This document shows positions 43,457 to 52,893 of a stretch of DNA of 64,000 nt, one piece after another. The stretch is from an uncultured Prevotellaceae bacterium (lineage in GTDB: Bacteria > Bacteroidota > Bacteroidia > Bacteroidales > Muribaculaceae). The DNA is taken from NCBI GenBank assembly GCA_946409635.1, contig CAMJXD010000007.1:1-64000 (forward strand), read 5' to 3'. The notes below the pieces were generated by a model. The model did not search any database. It was not told the origin of the DNA and saw only the letters and a program-made list of their open reading frames with translations. The position numbers and the translations under genes were made by a program. Numbering within the stretch: position 1 is the first letter of the stretch; each line of letters starts with the position of its first letter.

Positions 43457-44251
43457 ATGAAACAATATCTTGACTTAATCAAGCACGTGATGGAACACGG
43501 GGTGGACAAGGAGGACCGCACGGGCACAGGCACGCGCAGCGTGTTTGGCTACCAGCTGCGGTGCAACCTGGCCGACGGCTTCCCGTTGCTGACGACCAAG
43601 AAGGTGCACCTCAAGTCGATCATCTATGAGCTGCTGTGGTTCTTGCGGGGCGACACCAACGTGCGCTGGCTGCAGGAACACGGTGTGCGCATCTGGAACG
43701 AGTGGGCCGACGAGAACGGCGACCTGGGTCCCGTGTATGGCAGCCAGTGGCGCGCCTGGCCCGACGGTCACGGAGGCACCATTGACCAGATTGCCCAGGT
43801 CATCGACCAGATCAAGCACACGCCCGACAGCCGCCGCATGATGGTGAGCGCATGGAACGTGGCCGATGTGCCCACAATGAAGCTGCCGCCGTGCCACTCG
43901 CTGTTTCAGTTCTATGTGGCCGAGGGCAAGCTGAGCCTGCAGCTGTACCAGCGCAGTGCCGACCTGTTTCTGGGCGTGCCGTTCAACATCGCCAGCTATG
44001 CCTTGTTGCTCATGATGGTGGCCCACGTGACTGGGCTTGAGGCGGGTGAGTTTGTGCACACCTTTGGCGACGCTCACATCTACCGCAACCACTTTGAGCA
44101 GATCAGGCAGCAGTTGTCGCGCACGCCGCGGCAGCTGCCCCGCATGGTGCTCAACCCCGAGGTCAAGAGCATCGACGACTACACCTACGACGACTTCACG
44201 CTTGAGGGCTATGACCCCTGGCCTGCCATCAAGGGCGAGGTGTCGGTTTGA
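43457..44251 (+). CDS. thyA: Thymidylate synthase
   Basis: Converts dUMP to dTMP using methylene-tetrahydrofolate. The 264-aa protein (the E. coli length) carries [49 protein letters not shown], the catalytic [34 protein letters not shown] and HIYRNHFEQ. It is first in an operon with folA (22 nt later) and lpxB. The coupling to folA is metabolic: thyA makes dihydrofolate, which folA recycles. Confidence 0.97.
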   Translation: MKQYLDLIKHVMEHGVDKEDRTGTGTRSVFGYQLRCNLADGFPLLTTKKVHLKSIIYELLWFLRGDTNVRWLQEHGVRIWNEWADENGDLGPVYGSQWRAWPDGHGGTIDQIAQVIDQIKHTPDSRRMMVSAWNVADVPTMKLPPCHSLFQFYVAEGKLSLQLYQRSADLFLGVPFNIASYALLLMMVAHVTGLEAGEFVHTFGDAHIYRNHFEQIRQQLSRTPRQLPRMVLNPEVKSIDDYTYDDFTLEGYDPWPAIKGEVSV

Positions 44252-44273
44252 AAACAGGAAAAGAATTGAGATT

Positions 44274-44777
44274 ATGAGTGAGAAGCAATCGATTCATGCC
44301 ATCGTGGCGATTGACGAGAATGGCGCCATCGGTCGCCAGGGCGGCCTGCTGTGCCACCTGCCGGTCGACATGCGTCACTTCAAGCAGGTGACGATGGGTC
44401 ACAGCATCGTCATGGGCCGCAAGACCTTTGAGTCGTTTCCCCGCCGCCCGTTGCCCGGTCGCCAGAACATCGTCATCACCCGCAATGCCCGCTGGCAACA
44501 TGAAGGCGTGACCGTGGCACACAGTCTGGCCGAGGCCATCCAGGCCGCGCAGACCCCGGACGTGTTCATCATCGGCGGGGCGCAGGTCTACGAGCAGGCA
44601 TTGCCGCTGGTCGACGTGCTGCACCTGACGGTCATCCATGCCCGCTGGGCCAGTGCCGACGTGTTCTTCCCGCCCCTGAAGATGGATGAGTGGGAGGAAG
44701 TGGAGCGAGAGCACCACGCGAGCGATAGCCGCAATGCCTACGAGCTGGACTTCATCACCCTGAAACGAAGAAGATAG
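44274..44777 (+). CDS. folA: Dihydrofolate reductase
   Basis: Reduces dihydrofolate to tetrahydrofolate with NADPH. I start at the ATG at 44274 (MSEKQSIHAIVAIDENGAIGRQGGLLCHLPVDMRHFK), giving 167 aa; the 246-aa track ORF overlaps thyA out of frame. Motifs are TMGHSIVMGRKTFESFPRRPLPGRQNIVITRN, DVFIIGGAQVYEQALPLVDVLHLTVIHA and the DADVFFP-like SADVFFPPL. It lies between thyA and lpxB, 2 nt before the lpxB start codon. Confidence 0.96.
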   Translation: MSEKQSIHAIVAIDENGAIGRQGGLLCHLPVDMRHFKQVTMGHSIVMGRKTFESFPRRPLPGRQNIVITRNARWQHEGVTVAHSLAEAIQAAQTPDVFIIGGAQVYEQALPLVDVLHLTVIHARWASADVFFPPLKMDEWEEVEREHHASDSRNAYELDFITLKRRR

Positions 44778-44779
44778 CC

Positions 44780-45907
44780 ATGAAATACTTTCTCATAGCC
44801 GGCGAAGCCTCGGGCGACCTGCATGCCGCCCACTTGATAGCCTCGATCAAGCAGCTCGACACCCAGGCCGAGTTCCGCTTCCTGGGCGGCGACCTGATGG
44901 CGGCCCAGGCCGGTGTGGCACCCATCATCCACTATAAGGACATGAACTACATGGGATTTGCCGACGTGGTAAGGCACTTGGGAAAAATCCTGGGTTTCCT
45001 GGGCACGGCGCGTCGTGCCATCGACGAGTGGCAGCCCGCGGCGCTGGTGCTGGTCGACTATCCGTCGTTCAACCTCAAGGTCGCCAAGTATGCCCACAAC
45101 CTGGGCATACCCGTCCATTACTTCATTTCGCCCAAGGTGTGGGTGTGGAAGGAGTGGCGCGTCAAGGACATTCGCCGCTATGTGGACCACATGTACTGCA
45201 TCCTGCCTTTTGAGCCCGAGTGGTATGCCGAGCGAGGCTACAAAGCCTCCTACGTGGGTAACCCCACGGTGCAGGAGATAGCCCAGGCCAGCCGTGATTT
45301 TCCCGGTTTTGCCGATTTCATTGAGCGCTATGGCCTGCCTGCTCGCCCGGTCATTGCCCTCGTTCCAGGCAGCCGTGTGAGGGAGATACGTGACAACCTG
45401 CCGCTCATGCTTGAGGCCGCGTCGCGTCACCCCGAGTATCAGGCTGTGGTAGCCGGAGCGCCCAACATCGACGACAGCCTCTATCGCGAGGTGATGGGCG
45501 AGAAGGCCGTGCCCGTGTTGCGTGATGCCACCTACCAGCTAGTGCACCACGCCAGGGTCGCCCTGGTGACCTCGGGCACAGCAACGCTGGAAACCGCCCT
45601 GCTGGGCACGCCTCAGGTGGCCTGCTACCGCTTCAACGGCAGCAAGTGGTCCTATAACTTCTATCGCCGGCTGCTGACGGGAAAATATGTGACCCTGCCC
45701 AACCTGATCACCGACGAGCCCATCATCCCCGAGCTGCTGATGCACCTGTGCACCGTGGACAGCATCGACGGGCACTTGACCAGGCTGCTCGCCGACAGCG
45801 ATGAGCGGGCTGCCATGCTCGACGGCTATCGTCGCTTGGCCGACCGCCTGGGCACCGACGAGTGTACCGCCACGGCCGCCCGGCTAATCAGGGAGTCGCT
45901 GCAGTAA
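44780..45907 (+). CDS. lpxB: Lipid-A-disaccharide synthase
   Basis: Joins UDP-2,3-diacylglucosamine and lipid X in lipid A synthesis, at the cytoplasmic face. The 375-aa GT19 protein starts MKYFLIAGEASGDLHAAHLIASIKQ. It continues with FRFLGGDLMAAQ, DYPSFNLKVAKYAHNLGIPVHYFISPKVWVWKEWRVKDIRRYVDHMYCILPFEPEWYAERGYKASYVGNP, ALVPGSRVREIRDNLPLMLEA and ALVTSGTATLETALLGTPQVACYR. It starts 2 nt after folA, so the three genes are one operon. Confidence 0.96.
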   Translation: MKYFLIAGEASGDLHAAHLIASIKQLDTQAEFRFLGGDLMAAQAGVAPIIHYKDMNYMGFADVVRHLGKILGFLGTARRAIDEWQPAALVLVDYPSFNLKVAKYAHNLGIPVHYFISPKVWVWKEWRVKDIRRYVDHMYCILPFEPEWYAERGYKASYVGNPTVQEIAQASRDFPGFADFIERYGLPARPVIALVPGSRVREIRDNLPLMLEAASRHPEYQAVVAGAPNIDDSLYREVMGEKAVPVLRDATYQLVHHARVALVTSGTATLETALLGTPQVACYRFNGSKWSYNFYRRLLTGKYVTLPNLITDEPIIPELLMHLCTVDSIDGHLTRLLADSDERAAMLDGYRRLADRLGTDECTATAARLIRESLQ

Positions 45908-45925
45908 GCAAAGTATTTAATCGGC

Positions 45926-47503
45926 CTAATTCAGGAAATCGACTTGCTGGAGACGGAATTCCAGCGAGGGGATTTTGTCGGCAATGATGAAGGTGTTGCC
46001 GTTGATGACACAACGCTGGACGTTGACGGCGACCTGGCTTGTGGTGTAGTCATGCAGGTGGGGAGCAAACAGCCGCAACGGCCATGCCAGAGAGCCGTAA
46101 TCGGTGGGCTTGAGCTTGATTAAGGCATACTGGGCAGCCTGGTTTTCCTGATTCTCCTTGATGGCATAGAAGGGCCAGCGACTGTCGGTCTGTAGTGTCA
46201 TGAATCGGTCGGGATTGTGGGTGGCGGCCTGAACGAAATCCTCAGGGAGCAGGAAAATGCTGTCGTTGTCGTAGTACTTGCTCAGTTCCCAGGCCTTGCC
46301 GTAGGCTTTGTAGCTCTCGCCCACGCCACAGAAGGCGTAAGGCACGACATATCGCTCCAGGTATTGGGGATACTGGGCCTTGTGGGTCAGTATGGGATAC
46401 TGGCGGCGCTCAATCTGAGCCAACTCATCCTTGTTGAACAAGTAGCTCTGATAGCTGGCGCTGATGGCCAAGGCAGCGACTACAAGGGCGACCATCGTGC
46501 CTGCAGCGACCAGGTGGCCACTGACTTTCTCCCAAGGTATAGCCCTCAACAACAGCAGCAGGGCGAACAGTTCGATGCCGATGCGCGAGTGGTCGGAGGC
46601 ATGCAGCGTGAGCCAGATGAAGACAAATGAGATCAGCACAGCAATGATGAGTACCTGTTCCTTGACGAGCCATCGCGAGAGGTTGAGCCGCCTGAACAGC
46701 GCCAACAGCGGAATGCCGATGAGCGCCAGATAGAGCAGCCTGAGGTTGGACATGTCGACCAGGGCCTGGAACATGGTAGTCAACGAGCGCACCTGATTGT
46801 GTCCCACAGCCCTGTTGATGCTGCCCGGGGAGAGCACCATGACGGCGGCACCGATATACAGGCCTGCAAGCATCAGGACCCGCTGAGCGTTCAAAGCCTT
46901 GCGATGAGTCACATAGTAAATGAAGTAAGCCCCGCCCAGCCCGATAACGAAGGCCTCGTTGGTCATGCCGCACACTATGCCGTAGAGCAGCAACAACGGC
47001 CACGTCGGCCGGGGATAGCACTTGTTCTCCAGAATGTAATGAAAAACCAGGAGCATCGTGGCCGACCACAGGTAGTTGAACGAGCCGTTCATCCACAGGA
47101 AACCGCGGTAGAATCCGGGCATCAACAGGAACAGGAGCGTGAAGGCCGCCGGGATAACCTTGTGATACTGGCGGCGGTCGGCGGTCGTGTTGATGCCGAT
47201 GGTATAGAGCAGCAGCATGAACATCAAGGCATTGAGGACGTTGAACACCCCTTTGCCCAAAAAGCTGTCAACGACTTGGGTGAGCGCCTGGGCCGTGATG
47301 CGTCCATTCATGATGAAATAATGGGCATACTGGCTCCTGACGACATCCCAGAGCGACTGGATGCGGTCGTGGTCGGTACCGAAGATGAAGACATAGGTCC
47401 AGTCATCGGTGTATCGAGGAGCGAGGACATTGAGCATCAGCATGACGGCAAGCACCACCGTGCCGAAGATGAGCAGCAGGACCGTATTTCTCTTGGTTGC
47501 CAT
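45926..47503 (-). CDS. DUF6056-like polytopic membrane protein
   Basis: The 525-aa protein has about ten transmembrane helices. An N-terminal periplasmic-loop motif follows the first helix (LNVLAPRYTDDWTYVFIFGTDHDRIQSLWDVVRSQYAHYFIMNGRITAQAL), with conserved acidic DDW of GT-C type. FLWMNGSFNYLWSATMLLVFHYIL and GMTNEAFVIGLGG are also typical of this DUF6056-like group found near surface polysaccharide genes. It is probably a sugar-transferring or assembly protein; donor and acceptor are unknown. The thioesterase gene stops 8 nt upstream of its start. Confidence 0.8.
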   Translation of the reverse strand: MATKRNTVLLLIFGTVVLAVMLMLNVLAPRYTDDWTYVFIFGTDHDRIQSLWDVVRSQYAHYFIMNGRITAQALTQVVDSFLGKGVFNVLNALMFMLLLYTIGINTTADRRQYHKVIPAAFTLLFLLMPGFYRGFLWMNGSFNYLWSATMLLVFHYILENKCYPRPTWPLLLLYGIVCGMTNEAFVIGLGGAYFIYYVTHRKALNAQRVLMLAGLYIGAAVMVLSPGSINRAVGHNQVRSLTTMFQALVDMSNLRLLYLALIGIPLLALFRRLNLSRWLVKEQVLIIAVLISFVFIWLTLHASDHSRIGIELFALLLLLRAIPWEKVSGHLVAAGTMVALVVAALAISASYQSYLFNKDELAQIERRQYPILTHKAQYPQYLERYVVPYAFCGVGESYKAYGKAWELSKYYDNDSIFLLPEDFVQAATHNPDRFMTLQTDSRWPFYAIKENQENQAAQYALIKLKPTDYGSLAWPLRLFAPHLHDYTTSQVAVNVQRCVINGNTFIIADKIPSLEFRLQQVDFLN

Positions 47504-47511
47504 GATGCCGG

Positions 47512-48003
47512 TCAGTCGGGCTGGGTACTTGAAACTTCGTCCTCGGTGAGGCAGGCGGTAAATCCCATCTCGCGAGAACGCTGCTGGTCAAACATGCAGT
47601 AGGTGACGTCGCCCTCATCACAGAGTCGTCCCTCGCTGTCGTGCAGGGTGACGTGGACGGTGTAGTAGTTGCGCACGTTGCCCGTGATGCGGCCGCGCAG
47701 GGTGATGAGCGGGTCGCGCGTCGAGACTGGACGGCGGAACTTCACCTCCAGCCTGGTGGTCACGCCAGCCGCCTGGAGGCGCCGCGAGAGCACCCAGTTG
47801 GCCAGCTCGTCGATGAGCGTGCTGATGATGCCACCGTGCAGGGTCTCGACCCAGCCGTCGTAGTTGACACAGGGCGACCAGGTGGTGACTACCTCCTCGC
47901 CGTCTTCCCAGAACTCAAGATGCAGGCCGATGGGGTTAGACGGACTGCAGCCGAAGCAGTTATAACCCTGCTTGTTGAGGTATGGATTGATGAGTTTCTT
48001 CAT
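47512..48003 (-). CDS. PaaI-like hotdog thioesterase
   Basis: Hydrolyses acyl-CoA thioesters. The 163-aa protein has YNCFGCSPSNPIGLHLEFWEDGEEVVTTWSPCVNYDGWVETLHGGIISTLIDELANWVLSRRLQAAGVTTRLEVKFRRPV, the PaaI-type core in which HGGIISTLIDEL carries the active-site region. It is divergently separated neither from its neighbour upstream (transporter, 30 nt) nor downstream (8 nt), so all three may be co-transcribed. Substrate unknown. Confidence 0.9.
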   Translation of the reverse strand: MKKLINPYLNKQGYNCFGCSPSNPIGLHLEFWEDGEEVVTTWSPCVNYDGWVETLHGGIISTLIDELANWVLSRRLQAAGVTTRLEVKFRRPVSTRDPLITLRGRITGNVRNYYTVHVTLHDSEGRLCDEGDVTYCMFDQQRSREMGFTACLTEDEVSSTQPD

Positions 48004-48033
48004 ACGTTGAAATCAAAGCTTAAAACCATGAAT

Positions 48034-49014
48034 TTAGCGTCTTAATGCCCTGGCCTGGGCCTCTTGTTGCCTGCGGTGATGCCATATCTCCAGGCTGTTG
48101 ATGGCGTTCTGCCACAGGATGTAGCAGCCGGGACCAGCGACCGACAGCGGGCTCAGGTAGGTATAGGCAATCCACACGGCAAAGGCTGTGTTTTTTTGCC
48201 CCAGCCCCTGTCCGCTCTCGATGACGGTGCCGAAGAAGTGGCCGATGTAGCGCCCCACGGCAAACTGTGCCAGGCAGATGAGCAGCGACACCAGCGCGAT
48301 GGTTGCCAGGAAGATGACGGGAGCCCCGCTGTTCACAATATTTTTCACGGTACAGCCCGTGACGATGGTGAGCGACACACCCCACATGTAGAACGACAGA
48401 TCCTGGATGGCCACCAGGCGCTGCTGCAGTCGGGGCAGGTAGTGCTTGACCAGATAGGCTGCGATGAGCGGCAGCACCAGCACCAGGAACACCTTGTACA
48501 TGATCATGCCAAAAGCGGTCCAGAAGCTGATGTCCACGTCCTGGTCGATCAGCGGGAAGACCACGGGCACGGCGACGACGGTCACCAGGTTGGACAAGAA
48601 GACATAGCTGGTCATCGTCTCGAGGTCGCCACCCAGCTTGCCCGTCACCACAGGCGCCGCACTGGCCCCCGGGCAGATGACGCACGTCAAGATACCCTCC
48701 ATCAGGATCAAGTCGTTGCCCTTGAGGTCAAAGCCCATGATGAGGGCGACGATGAGCACGACAAACACCACCTGGAAGACCGATACCCACAGGTGCCACA
48801 TGGCCGGTCGCATCTTGTGAAAGTCCACGCGCAGAAACGTCGTGAACAGTATCAGGCTCATGAACAGCGGCAGGATGGTGTCGAAGATAGGCTCCATCAC
48901 CTCGCTGACGGGGTCAAGAGCCGGAACCCAGTAGAATATGAGATAGATGACCGTGCCGGCGACGATGGCGCTGGGCAGGGTCCAATTCTTCAAAAAGGTG
49001 ATTATGGCATTCAT
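48034..49014 (-). CDS. BASS-type (bile acid:Na+ symporter family) transporter
   Basis: The 326-aa protein has nine or ten transmembrane helices. BASS-like features are the acidic/polar crossing regions GILTCVICPGASAAPVVTGKLGGD and FGTVIESGQGLGQKNTAFAVWIAYTYLSPLSVAGPGCYILWQN. The family moves organic anions, including bile acids, pantoate and 2-keto acids, with Na+; the substrate here is not predictable. TAATTTTG on its strand lies 8 nt before the ATG, another near-leaderless candidate. It is probably first in a transcript with the thioesterase gene. Confidence 0.87.
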   Translation of the reverse strand: MNAIITFLKNWTLPSAIVAGTVIYLIFYWVPALDPVSEVMEPIFDTILPLFMSLILFTTFLRVDFHKMRPAMWHLWVSVFQVVFVVLIVALIMGFDLKGNDLILMEGILTCVICPGASAAPVVTGKLGGDLETMTSYVFLSNLVTVVAVPVVFPLIDQDVDISFWTAFGMIMYKVFLVLVLPLIAAYLVKHYLPRLQQRLVAIQDLSFYMWGVSLTIVTGCTVKNIVNSGAPVIFLATIALVSLLICLAQFAVGRYIGHFFGTVIESGQGLGQKNTAFAVWIAYTYLSPLSVAGPGCYILWQNAINSLEIWHHRRQQEAQARALRR

Positions 49015-49091
49015 AGTGGCTGCAAAATTACTGCTTTTTTTTATTCATACCACACTTTGAGAGGACAGGCTGTCGTTTAGCGTCCAGGGAA

Positions 49092-49123
49092 TTTGCCTGT
49101 AAAGGGAAAAAGTAGTACTTTCG
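49092..49123 (+). promoter_or_regulatory. Promoter of the LpxL-like gene
   Basis: TTTG at 49092-49095 and TACTTTCG at 49116-49123 are 20 nt apart. The ATG follows the -7 box by 10 nt, so the leader must be very short. Confidence 0.6.
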
Positions 49124-49133
49124 CAGTCGCTAA

Positions 49134-50084
49134 ATGAAAGCCATTGTTGACCATATCGTTTTCTGGGTGCTCTACGGGTTGTGGTACGGGCTGTCGCTGC
49201 TGCCGTTGTGGTTTCACTACCTGATGAGCGACATCCTGTATGTGGTGGTGGCTCATGTGCTGCGTTACCGCCACCGCGTGATATGGAAGAACCTGAGCAA
49301 TGCCTATCCCGACAAGAGCGAGGCCGAGCGCAAGCGGCTGGAACGAGCGTTTTACCGCCACTTCTGTGACATCCTGGTCGAGACGGTAAAGTACACCTCG
49401 ATCAGCGACAAGAACATCATGCGGCGGGTGACCTTCAAGGGAACCGAGCGCGTGGCCGAGATTCTGGACAGCGGGCAGTCGGTGGCCCTGTTGCTGGGTC
49501 ATTACGGCAACTGGGAATGGGTGTCGTCGCTGGTGCTGTGGCTGCGGCCGCTGCTCAAGAACCAGCCGGCGATGGGCCAGATCTATCACCCGCTCGAGAA
49601 CGAGGTGGTCAACAACGTGGTGCTGAAGACCCGTGGCCGCATGGGGTCGGACAACGTCGCCATGAAGGAGACGCTGCGCTGGCTCATTGCCAACAAGAGC
49701 GCCGGGCGCCCCACCATCCTGGGTTATATCAACGACCAGGTGCCCACGTGGCACAACATCCACCACTGGCTCACCTTCCTCAACCAGGAGACGCCCGTGT
49801 TTACCGGCATTGAGCGCATTGTGCACACCCAGAACCAGGCCGCAGTCTATATCGACGTCAAGCGCATCGGCCGCGGGCGCTACGAGTGTGAATTCCAGAT
49901 CATCACGCGCGAGCCGTCGACGATGGGCGAGTATGAGCTCACCGACACCTACTTCGCCCTGATGGAACGCACCATCAACCGCGCACCGCAGTACTGGCTG
50001 TGGAGCCACAACCGCTGGAAGCGGACGCGCGAGGAGTTTGACCGCCGCTTCAAGGTCGTGAACGGACGCGTGGTCGAGAAGTGA
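49134..50084 (+). CDS. LpxL/HtrB-like lipid A acyltransferase
   Basis: Adds a secondary acyl chain to lipid A at the inner membrane. The 316-aa protein has one N-terminal helix (IVDHIVFWVLYGLWYGLSLLPLWF). The family's box reads SVALLLGHYGNWEWVSSLVLWLR (HYGNWE, the LpxL HX4D/E motif). IYHPLENEVVNNVVLKTRGRMGSDNV, YINDQVPTWHNIHHWLTFLNQETPVFTGIERI and QYWLWSHNRWKR follow. Chain length is not predictable. Monocistronic between its own promoter and the next. Confidence 0.9.
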   Translation: MKAIVDHIVFWVLYGLWYGLSLLPLWFHYLMSDILYVVVAHVLRYRHRVIWKNLSNAYPDKSEAERKRLERAFYRHFCDILVETVKYTSISDKNIMRRVTFKGTERVAEILDSGQSVALLLGHYGNWEWVSSLVLWLRPLLKNQPAMGQIYHPLENEVVNNVVLKTRGRMGSDNVAMKETLRWLIANKSAGRPTILGYINDQVPTWHNIHHWLTFLNQETPVFTGIERIVHTQNQAAVYIDVKRIGRGRYECEFQIITREPSTMGEYELTDTYFALMERTINRAPQYWLWSHNRWKRTREEFDRRFKVVNGRVVEK

Positions 50085-50116
50085 TGCATTCGGGCAATCG
50101 TGAATATTCAGTAGTA

Positions 50117-50148
50117 TTTGCCCGTTCGACAAAAAATGCCTACCTTTG
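50117..50148 (+). promoter_or_regulatory. Promoter of the aminotransferase gene
   Basis: TTTG at 50117-50120 and TACCTTTG at 50141-50148 with exactly 20 nt between, and a 5' UTR of about 55 nt. This is one of the clearest Bacteroidetes promoters in the window. Confidence 0.7.
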
Positions 50149-50208
50149 CGGTAGTTAAATACTCATTAAACTTAAAACTAAAACTTACAACTTAAAAACT
50201 GATAAGCA

Positions 50209-51402
50209 ATGAACCGACTTTCGGACCGTATTAACGCACTGGCACCGAGTGCCACCCTGGCCATGTCGCAAAAGAGCAGCGAGCTGCGTGCTCAAGGCGT
50301 GGACGTGATCAACCTCTCGGTGGGAGAACCCGACTTCTTCACCCCCGACCACATCAAGGCAGCCGCCAAGCAGGCCGTCGATGACAACTTCTCGTTCTAT
50401 TCACCCGTGCCCGGTTACCTGTCGTTGCGTCAGGCCGTGTGTGGCAAGCTGCAGCGTGAGAACGGCTTGGAGTACACCCCCGATCAGATCGTGATAGGCA
50501 ACGGTGCCAAGCATGAGCTGTGCAACGTGATCATGGCGCTTATCAATCCCGGCGATGAGGTCATTATCCCGACGCCCGCATGGGTGAGCTATGTGCAGAT
50601 GGTCAACCTGACCGGCGGCAAGAGCGTCCTGTTGCCCTCGAGCATGGACAAGAACTTCAAGGTCACCGCTGCCGAGCTTGAGGCCGCCATTACCCCCAAG
50701 ACGCGACTGATTATCATCTGCTCGCCCAGCAACCCTAGCGGAGCCATCTACACTCGCGATGAGCTCAAGGCCATTGCCGACATGCTGGCTCGCCACCCCG
50801 AGGTGATGGTCATCGCCGACGAGATCTATGAGCACATCAACTATGTGGGCCGTCATGAGTCGCTGGCCCAGTTTGGTGACATCAAGGAGCAGGTGGTAAT
50901 CATCAACGGAGTGTCGAAGGCTTATGCCATGACCGGTTACCGCATCGGTTACATCGCCGCCCCCCTGTGGGTAGCCAAAGCCGTGACCAAGATGCAGGGA
51001 CAGTACACGAGCGGCGTGTCGTCGATTGCCCAAAAGGCAGCCGAGGCCGCCTATAACGGTTCGCAGGAGTGCGTTGAGCAGATGCGCGTCGCCTTTGAGC
51101 GTCGTCGCGACCTCATCGTGGGTCTGCTGCAGGAGATTCCCGGCATCGAGCTCAACATGCCCGACGGCGCCTTCTATGCGTTCCCCAAGGTTGAATCCTA
51201 TTACGGCAAGCGCTGCGGTGACACCGTCATCAACGACGACAACGACCTGGCCCTGTACCTGCTCAACGAGGCTCACGTCGCTACCGTGGCTGGAACCGCC
51301 TTCTGCTGCCCGGGCTACATCCGCCTGAGCTACGCTACCAGCGACGAGAATCTGCGCGAGGCCGCCAAGCGCATCGCCGCCGCTCTGGCCAAGCTCGCCT
51401 GA
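50209..51402 (+). CDS. PLP-dependent aminotransferase, class I (aspartate aminotransferase-like)
   Basis: Transfers amino groups between amino acids and 2-oxoacids. The 397-aa protein has a complete fold type I: MNRLSDRINALAPSATLAMSQKSSELRAQGVDVINLSVGEPDFFTPDHIK, IVIGNGAKHELCN, ICSPSNPSGAIYTRDEL, VIADEIYEHINYVG and the lysine region IINGVSKAYAMTGYRIGY. The C-terminus has YIRLSYATSDENLREAAKRI. This resembles AspC of the prokaryotic aspartate/prephenate type. Monocistronic, ended by the terminator at 51428. Confidence 0.93.
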   Translation: MNRLSDRINALAPSATLAMSQKSSELRAQGVDVINLSVGEPDFFTPDHIKAAAKQAVDDNFSFYSPVPGYLSLRQAVCGKLQRENGLEYTPDQIVIGNGAKHELCNVIMALINPGDEVIIPTPAWVSYVQMVNLTGGKSVLLPSSMDKNFKVTAAELEAAITPKTRLIIICSPSNPSGAIYTRDELKAIADMLARHPEVMVIADEIYEHINYVGRHESLAQFGDIKEQVVIINGVSKAYAMTGYRIGYIAAPLWVAKAVTKMQGQYTSGVSSIAQKAAEAAYNGSQECVEQMRVAFERRRDLIVGLLQEIPGIELNMPDGAFYAFPKVESYYGKRCGDTVINDDNDLALYLLNEAHVATVAGTAFCCPGYIRLSYATSDENLREAAKRIAAALAKLA

Positions 51403-51427
51403 TGCCGGCAAGACAAAGACAATCTAT

Positions 51428-51463
51428 AAAAAATGCAAGGACATGAGTGTCCTTGCATTTTTT
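51428..51463. terminator. Bidirectional terminator
   Basis: A 16-bp perfect stem AAAAAATGCAAGGACA / TGTCCTTGCATTTTTT with TGAG loop and A/T runs on both sides, between convergent aminotransferase genes. Confidence 0.93.
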
Positions 51464-51530
51464 ATTTTGGCAATCTGGATATTTCAGGCGCAGCGGCCAG
51501 ATGCTTCATGAGAGGCTCTTTAGGGCAGAC

Positions 51531-52724
51531 TCATTTATTCAGCTGTTTTACAGCATCGGCCAGTTGTTGCATGGCCTGGGTGAGCACCGAGCGGGGAACG
51601 GCGACGTTGAGTCGCATGAAGCCGCTGCCTTCACGGCCAAACATTGCACCGTCGTTGAGGCCCAGGTGCGCGCGGTTGACAAACAGGTCGATGAGCGCGT
51701 CATGGTCGAGACCCAGCCCGGTGCAGTCAAGCCACACGAGGAACGAGGCCTGAGGCTTGATGGCCGTGATGCCGGGGATGTGCTGGCGGCAGTAATCAAC
51801 CACCATGTCGATGTTGCCCTCGATGTAGTCAAGGCACTGGGCAAGCCAGGCGGCGCCATGACGATAGGCGGCGCGGGTGGCTGTCATCGACAGGAAGTTG
51901 GGTGAACACTGCTCGTTGGCCTCGAGATGGTGGAAGAAGGGCTTGCGCAGGTCGGGGTTCTTAATGACACACCACGAGCTCACGATACCGGCTATGTTGA
52001 ACGTCTTGCTGGGAGCGCCCATCACCACGCCCACGGCCCGCGCGTCGTCGCTCACGGTGAGGAAGGAGGTGTGGTGTTGTCCCTTGAGCACCAAGTCGCC
52101 ATGGATCTCGTCGCTGAAGACTACCACGCCATATTTTCGGGCCAGCGAGGCCACCTGTCGTTGCACGTCGGCAGGCCAGGCTATGCCGATGGGGTTGTGG
52201 GGATTGCACAGCACCATCATAGCTGGCCGCTCCTGCTCAAAGATACGCTCAAGACCCACAAGGTCCATGCGGTAAAAGCCGTCGTCGGTCCTCACCAGCG
52301 GGTTGTTGACCACCATGCGGTTATTGCCTGTGATGAGCATCCTGAAGGGGTGGTAGACGGGCTGCTGAATGACAATCTTGTCGCCGGGGCGGGTGAAGTG
52401 GTTCAATGCCAGGCCGAAGCCGTTAACAATGCCGCCTATGAAGCAGACCTCATCGGTGGTGAATTCCAGGCCGTTGCGCTCGCGCTGCCAGTCGATTATC
52501 GACTGCCAGTAGTCCTCGAGCGGTACGCTGTAGCCATAGATGGGGTGCTCAGTAATGCGGCGGGCCAGCGCCTGGGTGATGTCGGGGCAAGCGGCAAAGC
52601 CCATATCGGCCACCCACAGCGGCAGCACATCGTCGCGGCCGAACATCTCCTTGCATCGGTCAGTCATCACACATCCGGTTCCATGCCGGTCAATCACGCG
52701 GTCAAAGTCATAAGTCTTGTCCAT
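51531..52724 (-). CDS. MalY/PatB-family aminotransferase (cystathionine beta-lyase-like)
   Basis: MalY/PatB enzymes cleave cystathionine or cysteine conjugates using PLP. The 397-aa protein opens MDKTYDFDRVIDRHGTGCVMTDRCKEMFGRDDVLPLWVADMGFAACPDI. It has YGYSVPLEDYWQSIIDWQRERNGLEF, CNPHNPIGIAWPADV, VFSDEIHGDLVLKGQHHTSF, the PLP lysine region MGAPSKTFNIAGIVSSWCVI and FMRLNVAVPRSVL. Lyase versus transaminase activity is not separable from sequence alone. Confidence 0.93.
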   Translation of the reverse strand: MDKTYDFDRVIDRHGTGCVMTDRCKEMFGRDDVLPLWVADMGFAACPDITQALARRITEHPIYGYSVPLEDYWQSIIDWQRERNGLEFTTDEVCFIGGIVNGFGLALNHFTRPGDKIVIQQPVYHPFRMLITGNNRMVVNNPLVRTDDGFYRMDLVGLERIFEQERPAMMVLCNPHNPIGIAWPADVQRQVASLARKYGVVVFSDEIHGDLVLKGQHHTSFLTVSDDARAVGVVMGAPSKTFNIAGIVSSWCVIKNPDLRKPFFHHLEANEQCSPNFLSMTATRAAYRHGAAWLAQCLDYIEGNIDMVVDYCRQHIPGITAIKPQASFLVWLDCTGLGLDHDALIDLFVNRAHLGLNDGAMFGREGSGFMRLNVAVPRSVLTQAMQQLADAVKQLNK

Positions 52725-52893
52725 TATACACTGCAGTTTATCTAGTCAATTGGAGTGACAAAGTTACAGCTTTCTGCTTAAATAGTCAACATCTGGTTGC
52801 AGCCAAGTCGCAAGACGGGCAGATTTTTTCTGACGTGAACTGCGTCTGGGCCAGCTTGCACACAGCATGCAGGCCTGAATGATGACACAGTCG

